A stretch of 64,000 bases of DNA from Bolinopsis microptera (GCF_026151205.1 NC_087080.1:7357096-7421095), one strand, 5' to 3'. Shown: positions 14,001 to 29,000, counted from the first letter of the stretch. The notes: generated by a model not told the origin, from the sequence alone. A program made the numbers and translations.

Positions 14001-17000
14001 TACACTGTTGGACGTTGTTATGTTATTTTATCTAATGTAAAATTGATATAATATTTAATCCACATTCCATTTCAGTCAGCGTAAAAGAGGAATGTGGAGT
14101 ACCAGATTCCAGGAAATTCTGTGTAGGGACTCAAACTACATTCTTCTGTCTTCAAGACAACTTGTGGGCGTGTGCCTCTTTGTCTTCATAAAGGCCAACC
14201 ATCTTCAACACTGCACGTTAGTTTCAACATTGTGTAGAATATGTAGAATACAATATGTAGAATATTCAATATAATATGTAGAATATGTGTAGAACTGCCG
14301 TGTTGTGTATACCAATGATTTTCCATCCTCTACTGCGGTACACTGTCTTCACTGTGTTTATTTAATATAGAATTACATCATCATGCCAGTCTAGGAATTC
14401 CGAAAGCGAAAGTTCCATTTCTAGCGGATGAATGTGAACGAGTTCTTTAGCAAGACTTAGAATTTGTTTATGCTTATTGTTTAATTTGATTCGCTTCGAT
14501 ATGTGACACTCATATTACATATTTAACTCAGCCTCCCATTCATTATGTTATCTTCTGTTTCTTTTGCGATAGTGTAACGTGATGGTTAGCTGCACTGACT
14601 AGCTTTACCTATACCTATCAATAGCTAGCACAATCTAGCGATAACTATCTCGTTGCACCATCTAGAGGTAACTAGCGCTTATAGTTAGTTTGTGCAAGAT
14701 TTCGGAATTATTACTCGTCCGCTGGCAGTTTTTAATTAGTACCAACTAATGATCTATAATGTAATAACTTATCAAGTTAGTTCTTAAAACGTTGCTTTAT
14801 TTAGTTTTTAAGAATATTATATTATGTTATTTTACGTGCAATGATTAATTAATCAGTTGTTCTAGATTGCTGAGCCGAGTCAACATATTATAAGTGCAGT
14901 GGGTGCGGAATCGCACTATTACCTGTTTCCCGCACCTATAATAACTTAAAGCCCCTTCCCACACTATATTCGCACTAACAGTCGTTTTCCGCAATTTGGA
15001 ACTTCCCGCCCAATTCTTCACAATTTTAGGTACAGAATTCCACAATCTATCGAAAAATTGGGGCAAGTTCAGTTACAAATTACTGCAGAGATCCTTGTTA
15101 CCATTTCTTGTTACCACGTGACCGTATTCACCGTTATTGAATCTCTTATTGATTAATCGTTTGCTTTCACACTAATTGATTGCTAATCATGGATCGTTGT
15201 TTAAAACGTTCTGCACCGCCACTATCCGACCCTAGCAGTAGTTTGTCGTCTTCTGAAAAGCCTTCAGTTTAAAAATAGCTAAACAAGAAGATATTACGGC
15301 TGCATTTAGAGCTCAGGAATTTAGTTCACATAATATTACCTCTACTACTACTTACTTACTTACTTGTACTTGAAAAGGTCTCCTCCTAGTCGTTGGAGTG
15401 GCCTGCACCACATAGTAACTCTATTACCTAGGCGTACGTAATCAATTTTTGCCAATTTTCTGCTGTGTTGTGTATACCAATGAAATTTCATCCTCTACTG
15501 CGGTATACTATCTTCACTGTGTTTATTTAATATAGAATTGCATCATCATGCCAGTCTAGGAATTCCGAAAGCGAAAGTTCCATTTCTAGCGGATGAATGT
15601 GAACGAGTTCTTTAGCAAGACTTAGAATTTGTTTATGCTTATTGTTTAATTTGATTCGCTTTGATATTTTACACTCATATATATAACTCAGCCTCCCATT
15701 CATTATATTATCTTGCTGTTTCTTTTGCGATAGTGTAACGTGATGGTTAGCTGCACTGACTAGCTTTGCCTATAGCTATTAATAGCTAGCACAATCTAGC
15801 GATAACTATCTCGTTGCACCATGTAGCCCTAACTAGCGCTTATTGCTAGTTGGCGTAAGATGTTGGAATTATTACTCGTCCGCTTGCAGTTTTTAGTTAG
15901 TGCCAACTAATGATCTATAATGTAATAACTTATCAAGTTATATCTTAAAACGTTGCTTTATTTAGTTTTTAAGATTTAAGAATATTATATTATGTTATTT
16001 TACGTGCACCGGTGGGTGCGGAATCGCACTATTACCTGTTTCCCGCACCTATTCTTACTTAAAGCTGCTTCCCGCACTATATTAATTGCACTAGCAGTAT
16101 TTTTTCGCAATTTGGAACTTCCCGCACAATTCTTCACAATTTTAGTTATAGAATTCCACAATATATCGAAAAATTGGGGCGAGTTCAGTTACAAATTACT
16201 GCAGGGATCCTTGTTACCATTTCTTGTTACCACGTGACCGTATTCACCGTTGTTGAATGTCGTATTGATTAATCGTTTGCTTTCACACTAATTGATTGCT
16301 AATCATGGATCGTTGTTTAAAACGTTCTGCACCGCCACTATTCGACCCTAGCAGTAATTTGTCGTCTTCTAAAAAGCCTTCAGTTTAAAAATAGCTAAAC
16401 AAGGCTGCATTTAGACCTCAGGAATTTAGTTCACATAATATTACCTACGCGTACGTAATCAATTTTTGCCAACTTTTACCCCCAAAATAAGACAATAATT
16501 TCGCATTAAATCAACATGCCTACCTTCTCTTGTTTTTTACTTTCTTTTTTATGCAACTTTATTAAAACTTTATTTTTCAAGCAGGAAGGCAGTTGGGTTA
16601 AAACAATAATATTGATATGGTGTTGTTGTGTTGTGTTGATGACACTAATGATCATGATAAAATATACGAGAAGTATCTTAATTACCTGGATGGTGAATTG
16701 AAGAAAGAATTGGACAAGAAGGAGGAGGATGACGAATTTTCTTCAAACCCCAAATCTTGGATAACTGACCAGTGTAAAGCTGACAAATTTATGGAATGGT
16801 TTGACAAAGAAGAAAAAGAAGAAAAAGAAAATGAAAGTAAAGAGACTAACACCTCAGAAACGAATAAGCTGAGTGCCAAAGATTCCTTTTACGTCGATTT
16901 GGTGAAACATATTTTAAAGGAGGTCAAGAAAAATAGAAATGAACATTATGATGCGGATGGATTGCAATATGGCTGCTCCTCTAGCTTCGTTATAGATATT

Positions 17001-20000
17001 GTGGATCTGAAATTTGACTGCGAAAGAGGTAAGAGTGAGGATGAGACGATCGCTGAAGAACGCTATTCACGGAAATGGCTTCATACAAAGACGCACCTCG
17101 GAAATATTGCCAGAGCACTGGTGACTGAAGAGCATCTTAAACTTTTGGACGATCCACTGAAAACAAGTTTAAGGTTGGGGGTTTATATTTATGAACGAAA
17201 ACTATACAAGATTATGCTTCAACTTCATGATGATCTTCACAATGTTCCTAGAAAATTTGTCATGGGTTTGCTAGACAATTGCATGTCTCTGAAAGAAATC
17301 GAATTTCTTATGGACATCGAAGATACGGATGTTCTGCTAGATCTACAAGCCGGAAAATTCTGCGATGTTGTGGCAAGGCCTGTTTACAAGAAACTTTACC
17401 TCGAAAGAATATTTTGGAAAGAGCGGGTATATGACGATTTCCTTTCTTCATTTCTAGCTTTGTTGAGAAGGTTGCTATGTTTGGTACTCTGGAACATCTT
17501 GTACCCGTTCAAGATAGCCTATTACAAAGTTAGAGAGAAGAAAAAGCAAGAATTCATACCTCATCACCGACTTTTTTCACCTATCTCATGCTTCATTGCC
17601 GATATTGTCAGTTACTTCATCATGACTTTTTTCATCTGCTTTGTTTTGCTAGAAATACACCCAGACCAGAAAAGCACGATAGATCTGATATCTCGATATC
17701 GCCAAGGAAATGTTACCTTAGACCACCCTCGACTTAGCATCGGAACTGTAGATGGAATAATAATGGTTGCACTTGAGAAAAATCCATTTTCCCTCAGTTT
17801 ATGGACACTGCTGCTGTGCTTTATTTCGAGGATTCTTATTGAATTCAATCAGTTAATCAACAACCGCCCCCATCAAGGCTCTAGAAACCGCGGATTTTGG
17901 AAAAAGATTCTGGGATTTTGGAAAAAGATTCTGACATACTTCAAAAGTGATATGAACAAGGTGGATGTGGTTATGATCCTTTTCTTGTCATTTGCCTTTA
18001 TAATCAATTTTCACTACTGTTTCTCTACACAGTCAGTGTATGGGAGGGTGTGTGTGAACAATTCAAGCTGTGACGAAACTCTAGACTTCACAACTGAGAC
18101 CCGTCGAGTGGTATACATGACAAACCTTTACAGTGTTGCCCTCTTACTAACTTTAGTGCGGCTCTTTCACGATATCTTTCTCTTTATTCCCATCGTTGGA
18201 CCAATCATGCAGTCCATGCAGAAGATGATAAAAGACGTATTCAAAGTGGTCATGATCTTGACATTCTTCTCTGTAGGGTTCTTTATCCCTCTTTTTGCCA
18301 TTGTACAGAGCTACATTGCTGTGCATCAGCTCGAGGTCGGTGAGAATCAAGTATTCCAAAGTATGGATACTCCAGTTAACGGATTTATCACGATGATCCT
18401 GAGCATCATGGAAGGTAAACTTACGTATTCTGAGGACATATACGAGCAAGAAGATCAGGCAACGAAATTCTTCTTCTTCTTCTTTATGATCTTCTACTTC
18501 TTGATCTTTGGGCTTCTTTGTCTGAATTTGCTCATCGCCCTCATTTCAAATAGGTACTCGACTATGATGGAAAACAAGAATAAAAACTGGAGATTTTCTC
18601 AGTTTACCCATATTGTGGATTACTTGGCACAGAAGAAAAAGATGCCATTTTTCTTTCCATTCAGCCTACTCTACTTTTTCTTTCGCATTTTTTCAAAATC
18701 TTGCACTAAAGATCAAACAGTAGAAGATAATATAGAAAGTAAAGAGTTCATAAAAATACCAATAGAAGATAATACAGAAAGGAAAAAGTTCATAAAAAGA
18801 CTAATGAAACGTAAAGAAAACGCTAAAAGTAAAGATAAAGATGAAGAATGTCAGGAGGAGTTACTAAAGAAGTAAAAGGACAGTTGAAAGAGGAAGATAG
18901 GTAAATGCTTCTGTTGACTCTGCTCCATTAAAAGAGTCAGTTTCTAACCCCCAAACTGTTCAGAACTCAATATGCCAATGTTGCATTCGATAAAGATATT
19001 ATGTGTGTATATCATATACTGCTAGTGTTGAAGAAATAAGTGTCTTAGCTGTAAAACTTTGCAATTTGCATGCTATTTAGCTACTAGTCAATGAAACAAT
19101 AAGTTTTTAATGAAACAAAAAGTTTTATTTTATATTCTTTTAATCATATCCTCACCTGAACAATAAAAATTGACTAAAAAGTGTGTTTTGAGATAATCGA
19201 GGAAAAATGATTTCGGAATGTATAGTTACTTTAAAGGGATCATGAAGTGTCCCCGACTTAATCGTCAAAACATTTCACATATACTATCACATAGAAACAC
19301 TAATATAAGAATAGGGCTCGGAATTCCCAGATTCGTAACTTAATTAGGTCGCGTGTAATCGATACAGGAAGATCGCCCTAATTTGTTGGATTGCGGCTAA
19401 CTGTCAGACACTGCAATAGAAACAGTGTTAAAATGCACATTTTTATTCATGTGCTGTGGCGCCAATTTAATTGATAAAATCTCCAAATTAACGACACTTG
19501 ATAGATTTGACTTTTATCTTTCAAAAATTGTGGCTGTATAATGTGCATAATATACACAAGCGTCAAATAATTGTCTTATAAGTTTACGTACTGCTGTGTA
19601 ATGTTGTAGGAAGAAAAACATTCAATTACCAAACGCTAAATAACAATACACGTTAGTAAGAACCTATTACCTAGACTAACTTTAAAGTATAATTACTTTT
19701 TTCTTGATACAAACAATTACTTCAACTTGTTAAGTTCATGGCAAAATATGTCCATCATCAGTTCCGATACTGATAAAACCCGTATACCAGAATGTCTATC
19801 AGTCACTAAACTGAACCCATCAATCCCTTTTCCAATCAATTTTAGGAGCAGTTCTCTGCACCCTGCCCTTTCAAGTTCCTCCATGTTCAACCCTCTCTGT
19901 GCAATGAAGAAATCGATTACACGTCCGGAACCGTGCTCCATGACTGTATAGACGCAATACTTCGCTGTGTGACCGGGTGAATCGAACTGCCCGTCTCCTG

Positions 20001-23000
20001 TAAGAATCAAGTTTGACTTTCCTCGAATACTTTCAACAGCACGATCTCTCATGTCAATAAACATGGAATACATTGCAGGAAACAGCCAGACTTTCTCGTG
20101 CTCTTGGTAGGAATTAAAACTCATTGTAGGCATCTTCAATGTTTTAAACAAATTAGACAGTACAGTCTGCCCGATACCACAAAGGCTAGATGCCGTATTC
20201 ACAAGTATATTCATATGAAGAAGTCTGCCCGAATTAGAAGAGGAAGTCCAAACAACTTGGTGACTTAGTTTTCCAAAACACTGATAATTAACATGTGCCA
20301 CATATCCTATCATATAGCTGCTCGGAAGAGCCTCAGCAGACGAGCCACACAATGGGCACCATTTAAAAAGCGAAAATAGGAGCTCTACTGAGACGATCAC
20401 CCAGGAAAATTCAGCAATTCTCTTTCTATAATCTTTTCTCCGCTGAGGCCCTTGAGTGGTCAAGTTGGTCTGAGCAGTCCTTCGACCAGGTTCTGGGAAG
20501 TCAGGATCATTATCTTCGTCTGTTATTGATTCATCGTCGTCAGAATCAGAAATCAACAAAGCATTATCGCATTCATTCGGATCAGGCTGAATGACGACAT
20601 CTGCAAAATCTGAGTCGACTGTTTGTGTCTGAGCTACTCTTGAAACAGCGCAAGTTGATCCAAATAGTCCCAGTAACAATCTAAATCGTCATCAGTAGAT
20701 GAACCTTCATCGCTAGAATCTTTGTACGGCTCAGATTCTTCGTACGGCTCAGATTCTTCGTGCGGCTTAGATTCTACTGGCTTTATCATCGACCGTCTGG
20801 GTCGTTTCTCGGCTGGCTGGCCCGGTATATATAGACAAATTTCGCCTGTATTGGGGTCGGTGTTGGGGATGCATGTGTCCTTCAATCTCATGCGATTACG
20901 TGTGACATTCCCTGTCTTTATAACGTAGTTCTCCCAGTCCTTCTCTTTGTAGGCACAGTCGCTGAAGTGGTCGCTGCAGACTCTATAGGTTTTTAACCTT
21001 CTAACGTCATGGTCGACCCTGTTCACTCTTTTATCCCATGCTGTTCGACGTTTTGCATCGCTTGGGACGGAATGAAAAACCAGAAAGCTTCTCCTACTAC
21101 TGGTGTCTCTTCCCTCACGGTTGTTACAACCTCCAACTGCACAATGATTTACCATCAACCGTCTTTTGATCAATTTTAACTAGTAAAGAGTTGTTGCAGT
21201 GATAAGGGAATGAAGCTAAACTACATAATATATTTAGTAATGTCATAATTGCAAAGCTTGCGCTACTACTATACTCTGAAAACACGTGCCGCAGTCGACA
21301 ACAAACACGAAAATTTGTAACAGCTCTGACTTAGTTATTAATTCTTTAATTGGAAGATAAGACTTTTATCTACGGGGTACGGACTACGGATACATATGTT
21401 AGGTTCGTGTCTAAACATTACACGTTATTCAAGAAAGCACACATTCGCAAGCTTTAGAATACAAAGACCGTAACAGAACGAAAGTAAACAAATTGAACAC
21501 TGATCGTGCTACATCCAAATTCCATGAAGTGAGCTGTCTTTAATTGCTTGTAGGAACTAGATTAATCGCTGTACACCAAATTTAGGAAGATATGTGAAGT
21601 ATAATGGTTTATACCTGATGGTAATCTTGTCGGTTCAAAAAAAACCAACAGAAAACTTGTTATGGACGATTAAAATCAGGTGTTTTTACACATGCCGTAT
21701 ATGCTATCCTGTCACCTAGCCGCAACCTGGAAAAATGTAATTGATATGCCCCATATTATCTCAGCTTGAGAAGCAATTACGACGGAGCTATTTTGAGGTT
21801 GCGGCAGAATTACCAAGTCTAGCACACTACCCAAGTTTCGAGTATTTTTGAAAAATTCGCAAATTTACACTTCATGATCTCTTTAAGAGTACTGGAATTA
21901 TATTTTTGGAGAGATTGGGATTCACAGGCAAAACATGGATCAAAATATCATATTTAATTGATATTAACCGTCCAGGAATTATAATTTGAGATAGACTCAT
22001 TCTTTTAACTGATGAGCAGCATTTCAAAGTTCTTATAGTCAGCCATATCGACATGGTCTCCTTCAATGCATACGTATTGTTTTAGAAAAAACAACTTCTT
22101 AGGAGCCCAATATCTTCATTTTGTAGTTTTTTATTGCATGAAAAGATGATATTTTTGTTTTCAAATAACAGGTGATATTTTAAAAGTAGAGTTTTACCTT
22201 TTTAAAGCAGACTTAAAAAGGTCAATATGCACATTTTGATAAAAAGTATTTGATACAATTTTGATTTTTAAAAGAGAGCACGTCTACAATATGCGCCCTT
22301 TGGATTTGTGAAATCTTTGGTAAAGTTAAGTCAGTTATAAAAGATCCAAGTCTTCATGACGTACCCTTTTAAAATAGTTTGAGTATCCCAATATTGAGCA
22401 AAATGCCCCCATAGTATGGCCCTATAGATCGCTAAGTCGACTAATACCCTTTCATTTTGAAGGTGACGAATTTACCACGATTTAGTTAACTAGACGTCAT
22501 ATACTTGAGAAATAGAATTTTCTATGATGATTATTGTATAATATAATCATTTAATAAAATTTTGACATGGCATGAGGTTGCTGCAATGCTGCAAGTTATA
22601 TTTTGTTATGATACATCATACTACAGCTTTTGTAAGGCCTGGTTACAATTTTTGAATTTTGTCGAACGCTGTTGTAAGTTCCAGTTATTTGGTCCTCCTT
22701 CCTTTTAATGGCAATGGTTATTTTTATAAATTATTTGCGGTGATTGGACCTGCAGGTGAACGTAGTGAGCATGAGATTTTGCCGTTATGTGTTCCATATT
22801 GTACCTACACTTGGATTTTAAAAGACGCATTAAAAAGGGATTTTAAATTCAAATGGTTCACACAGTGTGAATAAATAACTCAACAAAAATATCAATGAAA
22901 TTGAGGAAAAAATGATACAACCGTGGCCGTATGCAACTAAACATCATAAAATTATATGATCCTAGATACAGATCCCACCCTCAAAAAAAGAATCATCGAA

Positions 23001-26000
23001 AACGAATGAGAAAATGTAAAGTAAGAAGTAAGAAGAGTCAGTTCAAAAAGAGGGCTTCAATCTTTACCTTTATTATATTTTTTTGTGCTGTGAAAGCTTT
23101 CTGTGACTTTTTTTCCCTCAACCTTAAAAAACAGCTTAAACTTGAGTTGTGACGGAAGTAGAAATCCCCATCGTCTTTGCCTTCCTCTAATTAGCAAGTA
23201 CAGCTATATTATTTTATCTCAATAGAATGTGGTATCAGAAATATATTTATTTTGACCAAAAAATTATGAAAATGAAGCCCATTTCGTCAAGAAGTTATTC
23301 CTCAGCTTTTGGTCTAATGTGCAATGGGCATGGGCATCTATGGGGTTGCCCCCCCCCCCCCCCCCCTCATTCCAGAGATATTTGTATTGAGCCTGTGATA
23401 AAAACCGTGTACCATTTCACGTATATCTGTAATCTGTATTGGCACAACAAAACACAATTTCAGGGATATCTGTAATTTGTATTGGCACAATAAAATACAA
23501 TTTCAGGGATATCTGCATAGACGCAATAAAAACGGGACTAAAAGGAAAGACAGGGAATAAAGGTGGGGTGGCGATATCATTCAACCTCTACTCAACCTCT
23601 TTGTGCTTTGTATGTGCACATCTGGCTGCTGGACAGAACAATGTTATTGACAGAAACAAGCACTACGAATACATCAGGGACAAGGCCTTGTTTGATAACG
23701 TATGTGTTATTTTTGTTGCTTTTATAAGTGTGTTTTGTTTTGGAATCGAATTTTAGCAATTTTGGGGCTTTTCTCAATTCACACTTTTTTGTTGTAAATT
23801 TTGCGTCTGTTTCCTATTTTTCATTGTGCTTTTATCTTTCGTTCATCGGGCTATTTAATGCACTTCCAAGCTCATTGAAAGCGCGCAAGGTATATTTTAC
23901 TATACAGTAAACGCTATACATACTCGCTCAGGGAATGGAGATAGAGGATCACGACTACGTTTTCTGGTGCGGTGACTTTAACTACAGGATAGACTATGCA
24001 AACCATGAGATACGAGATTTGGTTAAAAAGAAATCTTGGTACGATCTTCAGTGTGCTGATCAGCTCACTGTTCAGAAAAACGAGAAAAAGGTGATTCGAA
24101 TTAATTTACGTACATTTTATTGTTTTGTTATTGTAAACACGTTACTGGGTTTATATGCAGAAAGTAATTGTAAAATTAGTGTCAGTTATTTTACTGCTAT
24201 TGTTTATAATTGTTATGTGATGCTACACATGTGACTTTCTGACAAATTTACATAATATGAAATTATGCCAACTTGCTGTGCGACCTAATCATTAAGCGAT
24301 TTGTGGTTTAAAAATGTTGATTTCTGAATGTTTGTACACTTTAATCAGCTTTAGGGTTAAACTTAAATCGTACAACTTGCAGTGCCAACTGAAACTTTAG
24401 TTCACACTACACTTCTGGCTTACACCCTATGAAATAATCCGAGCCCATCACCTAGTTGATAATTACGCCAGTGGCGTAACGTTGCCTGTTGGCGCCCCCC
24501 TGCCGAAAAAAGCGCCCCCCTGTTGGCGCCCCTCCCCTTTTGGTGCCCCTCCCTAAAATTGAACAAATTAGGTGATTTTAAAGAATACGCCGGTAAAATC
24601 TCTAAAAAAGTGTGTATCTAGAGCAAAACGCGCAGTTTTGCTAGTACTTTAGTTAAGTTTTCGAAATTGTCCCACATTCAAACGACGATTTGGCGCCCCC
24701 CTAAGACGGCGCCCCCCTGCACAGCAGGGTCAGCAGGGCCTTTCGTTACGCCACTGAATTACGCACTGTCTTTAATACTGGCCTCGCGAGAGTACTGTCT
24801 GTAATCACAAGCCGGACAGTCACAGGTTTTTGGGGTGCATTACGCAGCGCGCGAAGACATTTTATTGTTTTATATAAAGTTGTCACAACAGACTTTCCAC
24901 GCGCGTTTCTGATCTGATCTGTGCGTAGTAAGCGATCTATTTCTCTATCTCAAGAATTGAGTTGATGTCATGACGTTAATTATCGTTTTAAAGAAGACTA
25001 TTTCACACGTGGCATGTATTAACCATCTGTTAATGTACGATACAATTAACAAACTATTGTCACTTTTTTCATCCGTACACCCGTGTTATAGTTCACAATT
25101 ACTTTCAATATTATCAAATCTAAATCTACTTCCTGTTCCAGGTATTCCAAGGGTACAACGAGGGTCCACTGGAGTTTGCTCCGACTTATAAATACGACCT
25201 GAACTCAGATTACTACGATACAAGCGAGAAATTCAGATCTCCAGCATGGTCAGATATTTTTAATTGAATACTGAAATCTATAAGATATTGACCTTGTCAG
25301 TTGTCTATCAAATGTTCACGTAATTGAAATAGGGCTTGGGAGATGTTGACATTTCAATAGAATTGCATGTAGTGGATTAAAACGCGTTTGATGGGATAGC
25401 ATTCAAAGGATAAGACTAGACAAGAATATTTTCCGTTTTGGCAATCTGCGATGTCGGAAGGGAGTAAAAAGGGCAAATAAGGGAGTGAGAATCTAACTTA
25501 TTTGCAATTTTTACTCAGTGAGATCAACAAGGATCGTCAATAAGGCACACGAGATGGTAAGAACTAAGAATACGACGTCTCTTCCACAGGATCGTGATTC
25601 GTGGTTTAATCGGATTTCCTTAGGGCGTTTGATTGTTGACATATATCGGAATACAGTTGAATCATAAAATGAGGTTCTTGAATTAAGATTTAAGTGACAT
25701 GCAACTTGCAAGGTTTTATGATAACGAACAAGCCACTATCGTTGATATACCCACAAGAACAGAATTAGCTATAACAAGGCTTTGCTCTTTTATAGTTATT
25801 AGCAAAAATAAGTCATGGCATAAACGACCCCCGAACATAACCCGACTTCTTTACCGCGGCCACTTCACAATTTCCTCCCCAAAATATTTTATGGGTGCTG
25901 ACTGCGACAGACTGCTGGTTTGGGATATGTGTTCAAAGTTTAGGTGGTACCTCTGCAACTTGGCATTCAAGTATTATCATTGTTATTGTCTATGAAGATA

Positions 26001-29000
26001 ATCTTCTTATCCAATAACTTATATTCAGGTGTGACCGTGTATTGTGGAGATGCAAGGAAAGGTGTAGATATATGGATAACCTCAGTCCAGGCAAGCTCCT
26101 CTTCTATGGCAACACTGAGATAAAGACTTCAGATCACAGGTCACATTCTTTTAATCAACTGCTCAATTGTCAGAATTATTATTTTTGACCGTTTTGGAAT
26201 TATTCAAGAATTGAATGGTGATCGGACTTTGAATCATATACATGTCCGAATAAAGAATTACTTTGGTACATTTCAAACCTATGCCTGGCAGCTATGTACA
26301 ACAAACCAGCACTAAGTAGTCGGTGTCTGTGGTGTTGGGTGTTGACATTTGACGTCCTTGAGATTTCTCGCCCATCCCTACACCTCAAAATATGCGCTGT
26401 ACTGAATATTTTATACTTATAAATAATATTTATCCAGGCCGGTATTGGGCGTAGTCGATATTGAGGTGCGTAAGATAGACCCCGGACAGAAGTTAGCGCT
26501 GTACTCGAAGGTGTTCCGCGGTTTGGGGCCGCCAAATCCAACTGTTTGTGTGACGTGAGTACTCCACTTTATTATGATATTTTATATCGTACATATTATA
26601 TGTGTGTAAGTGTTGTGGCGAAACTATTTAAAGTGGCACTAAAACATGGCATAATAGGCCAAAATATGCCAAATTAAATATGTAACCTCGTACGTGGAAT
26701 AGTTATTAAATTCGGGATAACTAAGATATGGCAGAATATCAAAAATTCACTAAATCTGATCGCACCCCGGGTATATGCATTGTGTCCTGTGAGAAGAATT
26801 CAGATAATTGCCATGTCACACCTACCCGGTCCGACACCTGTCACACAGCCCTGTTACAAGTACAAGCTAGAGGGAGAAGCCGCGCACTTATTTCTTGTAA
26901 TTTAAACTATCTCAAATTAGCTGACAAGTCACGCGCCTTCTCCCAGGTGTGTTGCGCTACCCGGTAGGCCAGTGGTTGAGTTGAGTGCTCTGGTGACGGC
27001 GGTGCTGCAAGAAATGCAACAGTTTGGGCCCATAACTCTGGTGAGGGTACCGGAGGGGGTGATGCACTTCACGTTCCAGGACAGTGTCTCTGCTATGCAT
27101 GCTCTGCAGTTGGATGAGACAGAGGTACAATTGGACTAGGGGAAGAGGGGGGGGGGGGGCATGTTGCTTTTAAATCATGAACTTGGGGCGTCTAGAACCT
27201 TATGATTTACTATATAACATTTTTATAGGAGCTTTGAAATATTATGTGGCATTGCCATTAGCCATTATTACTATTATTATCGGATGTTGACAGTCTCACA
27301 TACTCAGATACTGTACCACACGCTAGATATACATCTAAAATCAACAGCTGAGGACTGGAACTTACTGATAGGGCTGGAACCTACTCCTATTAATTTTGTT
27401 ATCACACCAATTGAAAAGCTACTGGATGATGGATTCGTAGATATGGTAATTCCCTGTTCTCCAATTATTATTGTATGTAACGTTCATTGAACATAATATG
27501 TATTGATTATAGGGTGAATTTTAAATGTTTTATGCGCACACGCCCGATTTTCAATAGGATATTATTGGACACTGGCAAACTCAATTTTTGAATTTTTGTT
27601 TTACAAAAAACAGATGCTAGCCTTTTTATCAGTCCGTCAAACTTGCGATTTGCGAGAAACTATTTGTAACACCTCGGGTAAAGTTGCGTATACAATATAC
27701 ATACCGTTTGTAAAACCCGTGTATTTGTTCAGGAGGGGGACGAGTCAGGCGAGGAGATGGAAGAGAACATTGTAGAGGATTCTGAAGAAAGTGGTGAAGA
27801 GGAAGATGGAGTGAAGTATCAACCTACTGTACTCAAGTCACTTCCACGGGTTGAGGTAAGAGTTTAAATACTGCAAATATTACTCTCAGTACAATCTCTG
27901 ATTAATTCTTACTGCAAGGTTAAGTAGTTAGGTAATGTTAAACCAGCTCTTAGCTTTAAACTCATTGAGATCTTATATTCTATAGATAGAGCCGGAGAAG
28001 AAGATGCCCCCAGCTCGGCCTCCTCCGCCCTCCCGTCCTCCGCCCCCAAAGATTAGCTCCCAACCCACTACAGAACCATCCTCTCAACGCCCACCTCGTC
28101 CCACTCCCCCTCCTCCATTCTCCAGAGCTGACCTTTTAGAATCCCAGCAGGCTCGCCCCGCGCGCCCTGCTGTGCGGCCCTCTGCTGAGGTAGTGAAACA
28201 GTCCCAGCCGTCCCGCCCAGCACCGCCCCCAGATTACGCGCCGTCCCGCCCTACACCGCCCCCAGAGTACGCACCTATCATTACCAAGGGGGCCAGGAGT
28301 GGAGGAAGCGGTGAGGATTACTCTGATTATAGAGAGAACGATCCTCCGTCTGCACAACCTACTCGGCCTACACGGCCTGTCCGGTTAGTAACATTATATT
28401 CATCATATTATATTTGGATTATTAACTTAATTGATCCGATTTTGGGATTAACTGAACAGGTTTTACTGGAAGTTATTCGTAATTTTTAAAGACGTAGAGG
28501 CAGTATAGTTCTAATTCTATAAGATCAATCGATAAGACGTCACAGAAATCACGGTTAGGCCAACTGAATGTGAAATTATTTAATTAAATCTAACTTCTCT
28601 TAAAAGTTTTACAGCTGAAACCAAATACTCTGGTCCTAACAACATGTTCCTACATTCTCGAGTTACGGGAATTTATTTTCAGACCAGGAAACACCAAAAT
28701 GTCGTTCATTGATAAAACGCGTCAAGGTGCCCAAGGGGCCAAAGAGTTCATCGCAGAAAAGGTAACGTGTTCCATATAATATAATGAATTGTATTTTATC
28801 GTGTATAGAGGATAGGTGAATGTGACTGTTCCAAAAACTGTCTAAGTGGTTACTTTGATTACTTTGGTTAACGGAGGGCACATAAACAAAAAAATGGGAC
28901 TTTTTCAAAAGGGTTAACAGCCAAAAAATAAAGCACTTGAATTACTATGTATGTTCTACACCAGAGCTATAATAGACAGTGTAATTTTGTTAGTATGCTG

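Larger units (their letters stand above)
14296..16480 (+). repeat. tandem duplication of a ~1.1-kb segment with decayed transposon ORF
   Basis: Copy A 14296-15460 and copy B 15461-16480 share GTTGTGTATACCAATG at the start and CGTACGTAATCAATTTTTGCC at the end, with small indels between. Both carry the short ORF listed separately. Confidence 0.85.

Noticed and set aside
19717-20679. Transposase frame read as an independent gene
   Set aside because: It opens at a TTG within the THAP ORF's last codons; it is better explained as the frameshifted second half of one protein.
28136-28357. Minus-strand 73-codon frame
   Set aside because: Shadow of the proline-rich synaptojanin exon; high GC there keeps other frames open.
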